Shown: piece after piece, positions 49,897 through 60,989 of the stretch
How positions within the stretch are numbered: the first letter of the stretch is position 1
How the letters are laid out: each line of letters begins with the position of its first letter
Assembly (NCBI RefSeq): GCF_932276165.1
Contig: NC_063984.1
Location: 7,075,501 to 7,139,500, forward strand
Direction of reading: 5' to 3'
Origin: Plutella xylostella
Taxonomy: Eukaryota > Arthropoda > Insecta > Lepidoptera > Plutellidae
Length of the DNA: 64,000 bases
Program-made: the position numbers and the translations under genes
Notes under the pieces: model-generated
The model's database searches: none
What the model was told of the DNA's origin: nothing
What the model saw: only the letters and a program-made list of their open reading frames with translations

Positions 49897-50973
49897 CTAC
49901 TTGATCTTGTTTAAATCAACTTCACTATTAATTACGATAACAGGACTCGTGTCAGAAAAACGGACGCGAATGGAGCAGTTCTTTACATAAATGTACTTAT
50001 AATTCAACTCTCTCGCGCGTTTTTTGGCCATATAGAGAAGGGACTTATTGGATTTAGTCAGGTGATCATTAAAGAATATCAGACCACTGTTACCTGTGTA
50101 ACCTATGTCAGATCCCTTTAGTCCCTTTAACTTCTTTAATTTGGCCAAGAAGTCGTCCTTTTTGTAGCGGGCCAAGAGGCGCAGAACAATTGGCTTAGGT
50201 TTTTTATTATCCTTGTCGGAAGAAGCTACACGAGTAACAAAATCAACATCTCTATTAATATCAAGTGGAAAGTCCACACGATTAGCCAAGTCCTGAACCA
50301 CACTCAACAAATTTTCATCTTTCCTCTCTGGTATCCCAAATATTTCGATATTAGATCTTCGAGACCACTGCTGGTTTTCATTGTCCTGCTTGATCAATAT
50401 ATCAGTCTGATGCTGTAGAGTGTCCAAGACAGATATCTTTTTTTCGTGTACCTTCGCCTTGGATTCCATGTTTTGGATACTGGATTTTAATTTAGCGTAG
50501 TCGTCCGATATAATATTTATACTAGCTTTTAGATCATCCACTTCCTGTTTGAAGGTTGCAAGAGCCGAAGTTATGGCTGTATTAATCATTGACGTCATTT
50601 CACTTCTGAACTTTGTAAGCTCCTCTCGTATGATACCTCTAAGATCGGCAGCAGGTGTCGCGGTAGGTTGCGTCCCAGAAGCCTCAGGTTTTTGAAGCTG
50701 AGACCGAGTCTTCACTCCTTTATTCACCTTCGCAGCTTCAGGTTTGCACGGACGAGAGTTATTATTATTATTTCCAGTACGAATCGGAGTGTTATCTCTT
50801 TTTGGTTCCTTTCTAACACAATTAGGGCATAGCCATGCCGCCAGCGCATCCGAATCCAATGATTTGTTGTCGAAATTTGATAACACACATTGGCCGTGGA
50901 ACTTTCCCCGGCACTGTGTACAATCTAACACGACACCGGTGTTCTCAGTAGACTGGCAGCAGGAAAAATCCAT
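49897..50973 (-). CDS. LINE ORF1: PHD-finger, coiled-coil, FP-like nucleic-acid-binding protein
   Basis: 358 aa, starting at a true ATG. Residues about 5-52 form a PHD-type zinc finger with Cys/His spacing (CCQ, CTQC, HGQC, CPNC). A basic linker follows, then a predicted coiled coil at about 115-205. The C-terminal part (WSRRSNIEIFGIPE onward) resembles the FP C-terminal domain shared by many insect LINE ORF1 proteins and baculovirus FP25K. It probably coats LINE RNA and acts as a chaperone in target-primed reverse transcription. It lies upstream of ORF2 on the same strand and is uninterrupted. The similarity statement is from memory. Confidence 0.85.
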   Translation of the reverse strand: MDFSCCQSTENTGVVLDCTQCRGKFHGQCVLSNFDNKSLDSDALAAWLCPNCVRKEPKRDNTPIRTGNNNNNSRPCKPEAAKVNKGVKTRSQLQKPEASGTQPTATPAADLRGIIREELTKFRSEMTSMINTAITSALATFKQEVDDLKASINIISDDYAKLKSSIQNMESKAKVHEKKISVLDTLQHQTDILIKQDNENQQWSRRSNIEIFGIPERKDENLLSVVQDLANRVDFPLDINRDVDFVTRVASSDKDNKKPKPIVLRLLARYKKDDFLAKLKKLKGLKGSDIGYTGNSGLIFFNDHLTKSNKSLLYMAKKRARELNYKYIYVKNCSIRVRFSDTSPVIVINSEVDLNKIK

Positions 50974-51022
50974 AATAAGGCACGTTCGAGGATATAGAGA
51001 ATAGAACCCAAACAGTTGTGGC

Positions 51023-51025
<3 letters not shown>

Positions 51026-51056
<31 letters not shown>
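51026..51056. repeat. 31-base poly(T) run
   Basis: Homopolymer at the junction between the LINE 5' end and the left inverted arm. On the minus strand it is poly(A), so it may be the tail of an element or gene transcript oriented like the LINE, or the site into which one of them inserted. Confidence 0.9.
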
Positions 51057-51129
51057 CTCGAACAATATGTCAACTCGTAGCGAAGCCTACGCCGTAGAAT
51101 TAGTGATCTGCTACAAGTTTCGTAGGTCT

Positions 51130-52600
51130 CAGCAACAAGGTCTGTGAATATAGCAGCAGAAACTAGCAGCAATTTTTGTATGGCCGAATATGTTTTAAAA
51201 AAAGGCAATTGTAGCAGAATTCTGTTAGCACTACATGCTAGAGAATATATCAATGAACTTATAGACATATATCACATTTACCAACGTGCTCCGGGAGATT
51301 AATTACGTCACAATTACTTTACGGCGTGGCGTGCGCCTTATAAAGTGCAGCTAGCAGCAGTTACCAGTTTTGCTAAACTGCTAGCTGCGTGTCCTAAGGC
51401 GCGGGTGTGTGACGATGACGTCATGTCATCCAAAATTGCTGCTGGCTGGCAGCGATTTTAATAACGCCGAAGTAATTGTAATGTAATTAATCTCCGGGAG
51501 CACGCTGTTAAATGTTTTGTATGTCCATAAGTTCATTGCAGTGTCCTCTATCATGTAGTGCTAAGCGTATCGTGTAGAATTGGTATTTTTCTTAATAATT
51601 ATGAAAAAATAGTCGCCCATATAGGAAAATTTTATGTTAATCAAGTTAAAACTTGATAAGAACTAAATCTACCACTCACCGAGTGTATGTAATGGATAGA
51701 CGATGGTATATAGATCGTAGCAATAACTACTTTACATGCGTACATGGTCAAGGGACTTCAAAATAATGAATTAAATTGTAAGTAACTGAAAAATAGTCAG
51801 GCTAGGAAAGAATGTGAAGGAGTTTTTCACTGAATCATTTATCAGTACCGTGGTCTAGTTGGTTAAGAGATCTATACGTTTGTCCTTAAAAGTCGTTGGT
51901 TCGCGACACACCGCGGATCTTTCTTTTGTTTTATGTTATTAGTGTGAAGCGTTTTTCTTTTTGTATTTTATTTATTTTGATAGTGTAAAGCGTTTTTCTT
52001 CTTTTATTTTATTTTGATAGTGTGCAGTGTTTTGGGATTTAACGTTTAATGTTTTTGATGGATGTTCGACATGTTAAACTGCTCAACATTAAATTTAATT
52101 TTGCTAATGGGTGCAGATAGGAAAATATTATGTTTTGTAAATAAAGTTAAACCTTGATAAGAATAAAAATCAGCAAGCTGGGTGTGTACAAACATAATTA
52201 TATATTAAGTATAACTTATAGGTGACACATCTCATAAAAGCGCCATCTATATACATTTTAATTAACTATCTTGTACTCTTTAATACATATTATGTGTAAA
52301 ATGACGCAGACGCAATGATAATTAGCATTAGGCCTAACCTACGTATTTGATTATGAATTGATGACGCATCATGATGCTATGAACTACTAAGTGTATCAAT
52401 AAACATCATAAATCAACTATACCGAATGACAACTTACTTTGAAATAATAATTACATTTAAGTATTATATATTGATCCAGTAGCTAGTTAAAATAATTTTA
52501 TTTATCAGTGTATGTAAATAAAAGTTACCAAGACAAAATGTATTTATATTGTTCAAATCCACATTAGAAACTACATCAGCATATTAAATTATTTTTATTT
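51130..52600 (+). repeat. Left arm of large inverted repeat, with fold-back module pair
   Basis: Reverse complement of the right arm 60990-62615. Landmarks shared in inverse order include CATAGCAGCAGAA-like outer ends, GGACTTCAAAATAATGAA, GATAGACGATGGTATATAGA, AAGTTAAAACTTGATAAGAA and CCACATTAGAAACTACATCA. The outer part is a palindrome: module 51185-51330 (with CACTACATGCTAGAGAATAT, CGTGCTCCGGGAGATTAATT) faces its inverse at 51470-51600. A tRNA-like segment lies at 51848-51915 (GTGGTCTAGTTGGTTAAGAG). No coding capacity was found. Confidence 0.85.
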
Positions 52601-53918
52601 TATTGCGATGAGTGTTGTTGCACGCTACTGACCAACAGATGGCGTTACTGGTATCTTAATAATAAAAAATAATAATACCACCCACCCGATGCCGGGGAGA
52701 ACCCCTGTTCCTCATCTCTGTCTTGCCTTTATTGGTTGTCCAGAGAGAAAACTGACGAGGAACAGGATTTCCCACCTCTTGCTTGCCTTCATTGGCTGGC
52801 TTGAGTGGTGTACCGCTAGAGCAGAAATGCTCGAGGTAGGATGTATTACCCAGTAAGGTGCTTGTAGGGGTCTTGACCGATAACGCGATTGCTCTGAGAG
52901 CCGTGGAATACCTCTCCTTCCTTACCACCTCATGCCATGTTGCCCCCTTGTTGCTACGCCACTGTAATGTACTAGCGACTGTTTTGGGGGGCCCATTTAA
53001 TGTGCGTGCGAGTCACCCCCTGCCTTTTTATCCGTGTGTGAAACATATACAAAATATAATACAATACATACAATTACAGATATTTATTGAAAAAAATACA
53101 CTTATGCGTGCGATTTAAATTGATTAAAATTCAATAAGGAGAACGGCAGTGGGCGTACCGCCTTTTTTTGGAGCGTTTCAGAACCATGTTTTCACCATTT
53201 ATTAATACAGTGTAGATAAGGTATTTTCAGTAATTACAATATTTTTAGAAGTCGGGGGAAAAGAAAAAATGATAAATGAAGAATATTTAAATCTAAGGAT
53301 AATGGAACGTAAAAACAAACATATAGAGAACGGAACGTAACAATAGTGGTGCCAGACCTCGGAATATAACCAGCAAATCCGAGCAAAAAAGTAATCGAAT
53401 CGAATAGAAATATCGATACATTCTTAAATACAAAAGATATTTTATTTATCAATAAATTCCATGTTCTGGTACTATTTGTGCCAAAACTAGTACATTTGGT
53501 TTATAAAATATGATTATATTTAAGTCTTGAAGACTTTTATCCATAGTAAACCATTTTCTTTTTCTCTTTATTCGATTCACTATCATCGATATTTTTTTAA
53601 TATTTAAATCTAGTAACACTGAATCTTGCTTGTCAATCTTGTCATAGTAGTTGTTATTTCATTTTCCATTACCTAACCTAATTATTTAATATTTTGAATA
53701 CCGCTGAAACTGCTGAAGATATAGAACAAATGTGACAAAGGGGAGAACCAGACCCGGTTCCTGTTCCACCTCCCCGGCAGGCTCCCGTCCCACTTCTTCA
53801 TCAGGAACCTGCAGAAGCAGCAGAACAAGAACACGCAAAATTCTGACAATATTTTCTTTGAACCATAGGATGATAAATACCTAAGTCAAATATGAGAAGA
53901 GCAACTGCGTTCTGCAGT

Positions 53919-54085
53919 TCGAATCCCGGCGCTGACATGTACCAATGTGTTCTTTGAATTTAATTAAAATGTATACCATCACACTTACAGTGAAGGAAAC
54001 CTGCATACCTATCTAGATTTAGCACATCTAGAGAGCCAGGTGCAGGTACTTACACCCCAACAGAGAATAGAATAGAGTAGGTAAT
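53919..54085 (+). repeat. SINE family 2, head-truncated
   Basis: Starts at box B (GTTCGAATCCCGGCGCTGAC), continues through the body (GTGAAGGAAACCTGCATACC) and ends in a short GAATAGAATAGA tail. Same family as 14940-15280. Confidence 0.75.
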
Positions 54086-55616
54086 AGGAACATAAAATTC
54101 CTAAAGTTGATTCCAGGCAAATCATGTTATGTAAATAAAACAATGATCTTTTAAACAGTATATTTTATTTCATTACATTACTCGCCAAATGCATACCCAT
54201 ATAGTAGAACCTTTACATATAGCATTTCGAAATGGCATAGCAGATCCCTGTTGCGGAATGGCAATTTAAAACTTCAGAAGTTGGATAAGTATAACATTAT
54301 TCCATAATGAAAGTAGTAGCCTGATCTAGTCGATAATATTAATAAAATCATTTTATTTATTATGTACGTTGCACGTCCCGTATTTATTTAAACGTAAACA
54401 TACAACTTGATATACCTAACATAATAATATTATTATCAAATTATTATTCACGTTGTTCGTCTTATGTTGTTCAAGTGTTGACGTTTAGTTGTTGACATGA
54501 CACATTTTTTTATCATTTCAATTTTTCTGCTCTGGTTTTGTAAATTTTTATCATTATACTGAGATCCAACCTAGACATTTATGACGTAAATCACAGAGTA
54601 CTTGGCATAAACATTACTTCACTTGACGTTCCATTCTTCCTGTATGAATGTTTACGTTCCATTGCGACTACATTTTAAAGATTATTTTTTTCCGTTTTTC
54701 TCTTTTCTCCCAGCTTCTAAAAATCTAGTTATTTATTTATTTGTGTACCTATACAGTGACTCTCTAAACATGGTACTTTCATTACAGAACCCGTCATTTT
54801 CATAGGGGTACCAAACGTCCTTAGAACTCTGCCATTGTCCAATTAGCGTGCGTTCTCTTTGGGGGATAAAAATATTCCAAAGTAGGGATGTTCGATCATC
54901 ACTTTGGTTGTCTGTCACTCGATTCGATAGCACATTCAGGTACTCGATTCATTCAAAAAAACTATATATTTGAAGTCGTTAGTCTACATAATACGAAAAT
55001 TACAATGTATAAATCATTGGGGAACAATTTTGGAAGCATAATTTTATTTTAAGAACTGACCCCTTATACCGAACTTGTATTGAATTTGTTTCGACTTCAC
55101 GATAGGGGACTGGGGAATCAGGTATTATTACAATTATTATGTTTTACTTTTTCTCCTCTTTGACAGTTGTCGTCTATTCGAACGTTATACAGTGTCTGAG
55201 TTGTACTGAACTGTCAAACCCTCAGAACACAGATTTTGTGTCAGCTCACATCTTATTTCCAGAGAGGAAATTCTATATCTGCCCTCATGCGTTCTCTACA
55301 GCAACGACGCTTGAAAAATAAACATTCTGAACTTGTAAATTTTACTAAATAGAAGTAAGAAGAATATTGTACAAAATAAAGGCTTGTACAAAAACTCAAC
55401 TGACAGTTGTCAAGTAAAACGGCTCATTAGTGGGACAATATTATATTATTACAGGTTAACTCGATTGACGAACAAGACAGACCGTGTGTACATCACTACA
55501 ATAGTAGTAGTGTTGCCAGTAAAAAAAATATTTTTGAAATCACAGAACGTTCATAAATCTATTTTCATCGCAGAGAAAAAAGAACGTTCATAAACACTGA
55601 GCCAATAAACTACATA

Positions 55617-55692
55617 CAGTGGTTAGGGTGGCAAGCCGACTCGTGTGCCTCTGCCAGTGGTGAGGGTGGCAAGCCGACTCGTGTGCCTCTGC
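55617..55692. repeat. 38-bp tandem duplication
   Basis: Two adjacent 38-bp units containing GGTGGCAAGCCGACTCGTGT, with one mismatch between them. No element boundary is recognised around them. Confidence 0.9.
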
Positions 55693-57217
55693 CCAATTAG
55701 AACAAAATGCAAAAATACCCTTCTAATCACATCAATTGTTTACAGATTTTGAAGTGCTGAGTTTTGGATTGCCTAGAGCGTGGTGTTGATGACTTTGAGA
55801 AGACGTTGCGGTCGAGGACGTCACGCCATCAGGAAAGGCCGTGTTACAAATATAACTCCGAACCTCAGAATAATAACAGGAAGCAATCGTATTTACACCG
55901 CGACGACGTACTCTGTGGTCGGCAGATAAGCCATGGCGTGAAACGTCAAAAAGGAGATGTCAATCTGTCAATGTCATTGTCAAGGAAGGGGGGAGTTGAT
56001 TTGAATACCTATGGAGTCGTGTTCTTGTATTTTCTGATTTAATTTGTTTGTTATCGATATAAATCCTCATGTTTTCAAGTTGTATTAATGATTTATGGTA
56101 AAACAAACCTATTTCACAAATGAGTTTACTTTTTGTGTCACCTTTTCCTTCTGGTTTTAACAGATTTGTAAATCTATTTTCATCACAGAAAAAAAACGAA
56201 CGCTATAATAAATAAAATTATTTTACTACCTAACTGGACCAATCAAAGTCAAAATCGGTCAAAAATCATCATGAATCGGTGAATTGTCTATGACAGCAAC
56301 CTATTTGGGCATTTCAAATCTCAATGTAAACAAAATGTTATCCAAACAAACAGACAACAGCAAGTGAAGAATGGACAACATTTCATTTTCTTTACCCTAT
56401 ATTTTTATTAGCTATTCGGAAAGTTTATAGAAAATTAGTGGACCCGTATTTTTTTATTTTGTATATACATTAATTTTTGCATGTTATTTTCAACTTTAAA
56501 GTTAATTATTTTAAAACCGGAAGTGATGTCACATATTAGGCTAAATTTTTATTTTTGTCTATTGCCTGAGTATCGAAAAAAAACATAAATGACACTGACA
56601 AGTGACATTTAAACTTTGTTTACATGCCAACCAACAAATGGGTCATTTTCAAATGACATTGATATTTCTGATGATGGAAAGTAGGTACTTATCATGTAAA
56701 AAAATAAGTAGAAGCATTTTTTCAGCTGTGTAGGCGGTGGCATGCTCTGGGACATATTATATAGAGGTCATCTCTTAATAAAAAAATTAAAAAAATAGTA
56801 CGAAAATGTCAGAACAGAATTAATGAAAATGACCCAAATAAACAACAACGTCACGATAAAACGTCAACGTCAATCAAAAATGAAAGTGACAGTTACTTTG
56901 TTTTTAAATCTATACGCTTTGATCATCAAAATGCATCGCACCTGATGCATGACGTCATCAGCACTTTTTTACTATTTTATGATTTTCTCCAAAATGATAC
57001 ATCCAAAAAATACAAAAACATTTTTTTTGTGGTCTTTAGAGTTAAATCTCGAAATGGTTTTCGATTTATAGCAGCTTTAGTTTTTTGAAATGTTGTCCAT
57101 TACAGTAAACAAGACTTTTACCTACTTGGATAACAGCGCAAGCGTCCAAATGACAACAGATGGTACAGACATCTGAAAAGGTACGTAACTCTACTAACTC
57201 TCACACAAACCACAACA

Positions 57218-58857
57218 GGCTTCCTCCTATTGAGATACCAAAATTCGGTGGCACAGTTAGTGAATACTATGCGTTTATGAACTTGTTCCAAAGTGTAATT
57301 GGCACATGATAGGTTATCCCGATGTGATAAGTTTTACTATCTGCGTTCTCTTGTTTATGGGGAGGCGTTAGATCTAATAAAACATCTATCTCTGGACAGT
57401 TCTAACTATGTGATTGCTCTGGAACTACTAGCCAAGCGTTATGACAATAAATTGATTGTTATAAACCACCACATAAACTCAATATTAGATATGAAACCGA
57501 TCACTAAATGTACAGCACAGAATATAAGGGAATTCATAGCTACAGTCAGACAGCATAGTAGTGCGTTGAAAGGCTTAAATATACCGGTTGACTCATGCGA
57601 CTTAATAATAATTGCGATCATTCAGCGGAAACTAGATCAATATACATTGCAAGGGTTTCACTTTCTTTGACTTTTCTAGAAAAAAGAGCTGCAGCAATGG
57701 GAAACATCACATCCTGCGAGTCTACAGGCCAGAGTGTGAGTAAGGACACTCCAAAAAAGCCGTCATACATAGCTAACAACATCAAACCCATCACTGAAGA
57801 ACCCACATGTAAGTACTGTCATGCTTCTAATCACAAACTATTTAGATGTGAAAAGTTTAAACTAGCTGCAGTGCATGAAAGGATTTCATATGTGGCCAAC
57901 AATAAGCTATGCACTATATGCCTCAACAACCACCAAAAATGCAGATTTTTCTTTAAGTGTGGTATCTACAAAGGCAAGCACAACACCTTGCTTCATAATA
58001 GCCAACCCGCTGCCGCTGCTGCTACTAATCATGTTTCATTGATGTCTAACATACAGAGTGAGGTATTATTGCCTACAATATCTGTCAAGCTTCAAGCTAA
58101 AAATGGTGAGCATATCTATGCTAGAGCTCTACTAGATTCAGGGAGCTCTGTAAATTTTATCCTAAAGGATCTAGCTAAGCGAATTAATACTGAGTTCTTC
58201 GATGAAGAAAACAATTGTTGGTGTGTGCAATGCTTCCAACACAACCAACCAAAAGGCTCGATTTGCTATCCAGTCAGCCAACAGTGATTATAAACTCACT
58301 GTTCTATCATGCATTGTCCCCAACATAACATCTTCAATGCCTCATTTCCGTGTCAATGTACAGGACATCAACATACCATCTCACATTCAGCTTGCCAATG
58401 CTTCAGCGAACCTAGAAATATAGATATTTTACTTGGGTGTGACATCATGTTTCAGATCCTACTGCGTGAGAGACTGCCAGTGATACCAGGTCAGCTGTTT
58501 CTACACAACACTCAGTTCGGCTACATTGTTGCTGGCACTGCACCATTGAACAGCGAGGGATGTTCATCACTACCAAGTAACTTTTGCAAGTCAGTATCTG
58601 AGGCTGTCTCAACAGAGTCTTTAAATAGGAAAATAGATGGGTTCTGGGAATGTGAGAAGGTACCTGAAAAAGGGAACTATATTCCTACTGAATTAAATCC
58701 AGCTGACTGTCTGTCAAGAGGTGTAGATCCTCACAGTCTACTGAATAATCAATTTCATGAAACTGAATTCAAACATAGTGTAGAATCAGTAAATGTGCCT
58801 CAGAACTTACATGAGTTAAAGTGTGAGGCTGAGAAAACAAATATGATACATGCTTAG
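57218..58857 (+). pseudogene. BEL/Pao LTR-retrotransposon gag-pol remnant, RT deleted
   Basis: Starts in a DUF1759-like gag segment (PPIEIPKFGGTVSEYYAF), which is stopped within about 100 bp. It continues as gag at 57299-57670 (AKRYDNKLIVINHHI). After a frame change comes a zinc-knuckle region (CKYCHASNHKLFRCEKF ... CTICLN) and an aspartic protease core (ARALLDSGSSVNFI) within 57595-58287. After another frame change a segment with ILLGCDIMFQILL and TQFGYIVAG follows (to 58857), then jumps to IPTELNPADCLSRGVDP, which in complete elements lies after the RT and RNase H. So most of the RT/RNase H is missing, and integrase is absent. No LTRs were identified. Confidence 0.85.
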
Positions 58858-59021
58858 AGTATATAGATACATGCAATCGGTTTAATGTAACCATAAGCCC
58901 ATAAGCAGTTTATTTGGTTCTTTATGATTGGCTTTGCAGACATACCATCCCATTGTCTGCTTGCCTTCTTACATCTCTTCTTATATCTTTATTTAATATA
59001 TTTTTTCTTCTAAATTTCAGC

Positions 59022-59081
59022 TTTCCTATTTTTTCGGGAATACCGCCGCTGCCCCCGGGCCATGCCTCTATAATGAGAAGG
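59022..59081 (+). other. Exon-like segment of unknown origin
   Basis: A pyrimidine-rich tract and TTTCAG precede it and GTAAGT follows it. The 60 bases are open in the phase that would join IntS2 exon 5 and would encode SFPIFSGIPPLPPGHASIM-like residues. These do not resemble the INTS2 continuation I recall, so it is at most a cryptic or new exon, or chance. Confidence 0.25.
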
Positions 59082-59143
59082 TAAGTGTAGAAATACATTA
59101 TTTTAAAACAATAAAGTCATTTAAATGATAATGAAACTGATAG

Positions 59144-59548
59144 ACCAGTGTAGCTCAGTCGGATAAGCGCCCGCTTCTCACGCCAGAGATACGGGGGTCA
59201 ACACCCACATGTGCCAATGAGTTCTTTGAATTTAAGTACAATGTATACCATCGCTCTTACGGTGAAGAAAAACATCGTGAGGAAACCTGCATATCTAGAT
59301 TTAGCTCATCTAGATATGTGATCTGTTCCTCTCTACCAACCCGCAGTGGACCAGCTGTATCAGGGCCTCTAGTACGGGTTTTGCAATTTACGTAACCGAA
59401 AAATTTTTTGTTTTCTTCTGTCACCTGCATAGATTATCTGTCAAAAGTTTCATGATAGTTTCCGCTAGAGGCGCCACTTTGTATGCGAGAAAACTGAAAC
59501 TTTTATAGTTTTTAGTTCCCACAGCAATAGAATAGAATAGAATAGAAT
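59144..59548 (+). repeat. SINE family 2 copy interrupted by about 150 bp
   Basis: Head GTGTAGCTCAGTCGGATAAG, body AACATCGTGAGGAAACCTGC, then an unrelated segment at about 59358-59510, then the SINE end CCCACAGCAATAGAATAGAA with GAATA repeats to 59548. Box B is degenerate. Confidence 0.75.
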
Positions 59549-60622
59549 ACTACTTTATTGACTAAACAGAACACAAATAACAATTTATAATACAGTGAAT
59601 ACAACGCAATAGGCGGCCTTATCGCTAAAAGCGATCTCTTCCAGGCAACCTTTGGGTGGAGGAGAGACTAAAAGAATAAATGAGGAAGGTGTACAAATGA
59701 TGTAGTAAACATTCAGTTTTAATAATAAATACTTAAATACATACATACATAATATACTCAAAGATAGAGGAAATAGTTACAAAGATTATATAATATAGAG
59801 GTACTAAAGCAAGATGGAGGAAAGATAATGTTCTTTTACCTGTTTTTTGAATGCTATATCTGTCTTCGCAAAACGGATATTAACAGGTAATGCATTCCAA
59901 AGTCTTATAGCTGTAACCGTAAATGAGGTACTGTAAAATTCAGTACTATGTGATGGGAAATCTAATAGACGCATTTGTGATGATCTCATTGGTCTGTTGT
60001 CGGGATGGTTTTTGAAGATAAAACGCTCTTTGAGGTACGCTGGAGTTGAGGGATTGAACAGCACAGAGTAGAGTAAAGAGAGAATATGAGCATTCCGGCG
60101 AAGGCGAATTGGGAGCCACTTGAGTTTATTGCGATATTCGGATATGCGGTCATATTTACGTAAACCAAATATGAACCGTATGCAGAAATTTTGAAGGCGC
60201 TCAAGTTTATTCAGTTGCTCCTGGGTGATATCTGAATAGCAGGCGTCGGCGTAGTCGAGAATGGGAAGTAAAAGAGTTTGTGCAAGCGAGATTTTAGTAG
60301 CGGTAGGTAGAAAGTTACGCAGTCTTCTCAGACTGGCAGAGGATGCAAAAATCTTCCGACTGACTTCACAGATCTGTGGCACCCAGGTTAGGTTGGTGTC
60401 GATGAGAATACCCAGATTCTTCACTTTATCGGCAAAAGGGATATTAACACCGTCAAAAGTAATCGGGGGTAGTTGAAGCCAGTCAATTTTGGATTTCAGT
60501 CTCGAGCTGCCAACCAGTATCACTTGAGTCTTTTTGGGGTTGACCGTAAGCCCATGACATTTGCTCCAGTCAGAGATCCTATCGAGGTCAGAGTTCACCA
60601 TCGATATGGCGTTATGTAGCAA
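59549..60622 (-). mobile_element. LINE 3' fragment (reverse transcriptase C-terminus)
   Basis: The open frame 59804-60622 (272 codons) carries the RT thumb and post-RT region: LTVNPKKTQVILVGSSR, VKNLGILIDTNLTWVPQI, LPILDYADACY, FGLRKYDRISEYR. The catalytic YADD part is missing, so it is 5'-truncated. The frame start is not an ATG. Its 3' end lies directly against the GAATA repeat that ends the SINE at 59144-59548, reading TATTC on the LINE strand. CR1/Jockey-like. Confidence 0.8.
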
Positions 60623-60989
60623 TGTTATTTATTTGGCACGCCTATTTACTAATGTATCGTTTCTTGCCAACAGATCACCTGGGTGAAGATGACGATGCAA
60701 CATCGACATGTCGAAGTACCCAGCGAATGTGACGACAAAACTACTAAATGGATTTTGATCAACAGACAACCTGGATAGGCAACTTTTTAAAAATCCTAGA
60801 ATAGTGATTCTACCAGAAAACTTTTTAGCTCTAAGTTTTATTTTAACAGTTACTAGAAAATAAAACCGAGAGAGAGAGAAAACAGCTGTATTTATTTTAA
60901 CTCTTTGGACACATGGCGCCATCTGTTGCCGAGTAGCGGTAATAATAGCGACACCTGTTGTCGAGTAGTAGAAACAATGAGTTAGTGCA
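60623..60989. other. Unassigned sequence between LINE fragment and right arm
   Basis: Contains a 97-codon minus frame (60629-60922) without a recognised domain and two similar segments, CTGTTGCCGAGTAGCGGTAA and CTGTTGTCGAGTAGTAG, at about 60920-60971. Identity unknown; possibly LTR or element-end debris. Confidence 0.4.

Larger units (their letters stand above)
46638..51026 (-). mobile_element. Nearly full-length two-ORF LINE in an IntS2 intron, antisense
   Basis: Contains ORF1 (49897-50973) and ORF2 (46852-49692) with no internal stops. On the minus strand the 3' end is a short UTR finishing in AAAT repeats (about 46638-46660). The 5' end abuts a 31-base T run (51026-51056). A second AAAT-type tail at about 46484-46500 suggests another truncated LINE 3' end next to it. 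It is a CR1/Jockey-like non-LTR retrotransposon by domain content; the clade is not certain. Target-site duplications were not identified. Confidence 0.85.
52601..57217. other. Unassigned repeat-rich interior of the inverted-repeat block
   Basis: No intact gene. Includes a GC-richer patch at 52670-53030 with a 90-codon minus frame (52656-52928) of no recognised family, a family 2 SINE fragment at 53919-54085, a 38-bp tandem duplication at 55617-55692 and much AT-rich sequence. No transposase was found. Confidence 0.5.

Noticed and set aside
52656..52928. 90-codon minus-strand frame in a GC-richer patch
   Set aside because: No family recognised and no start, splice or neighbour support; left as unassigned repeat.
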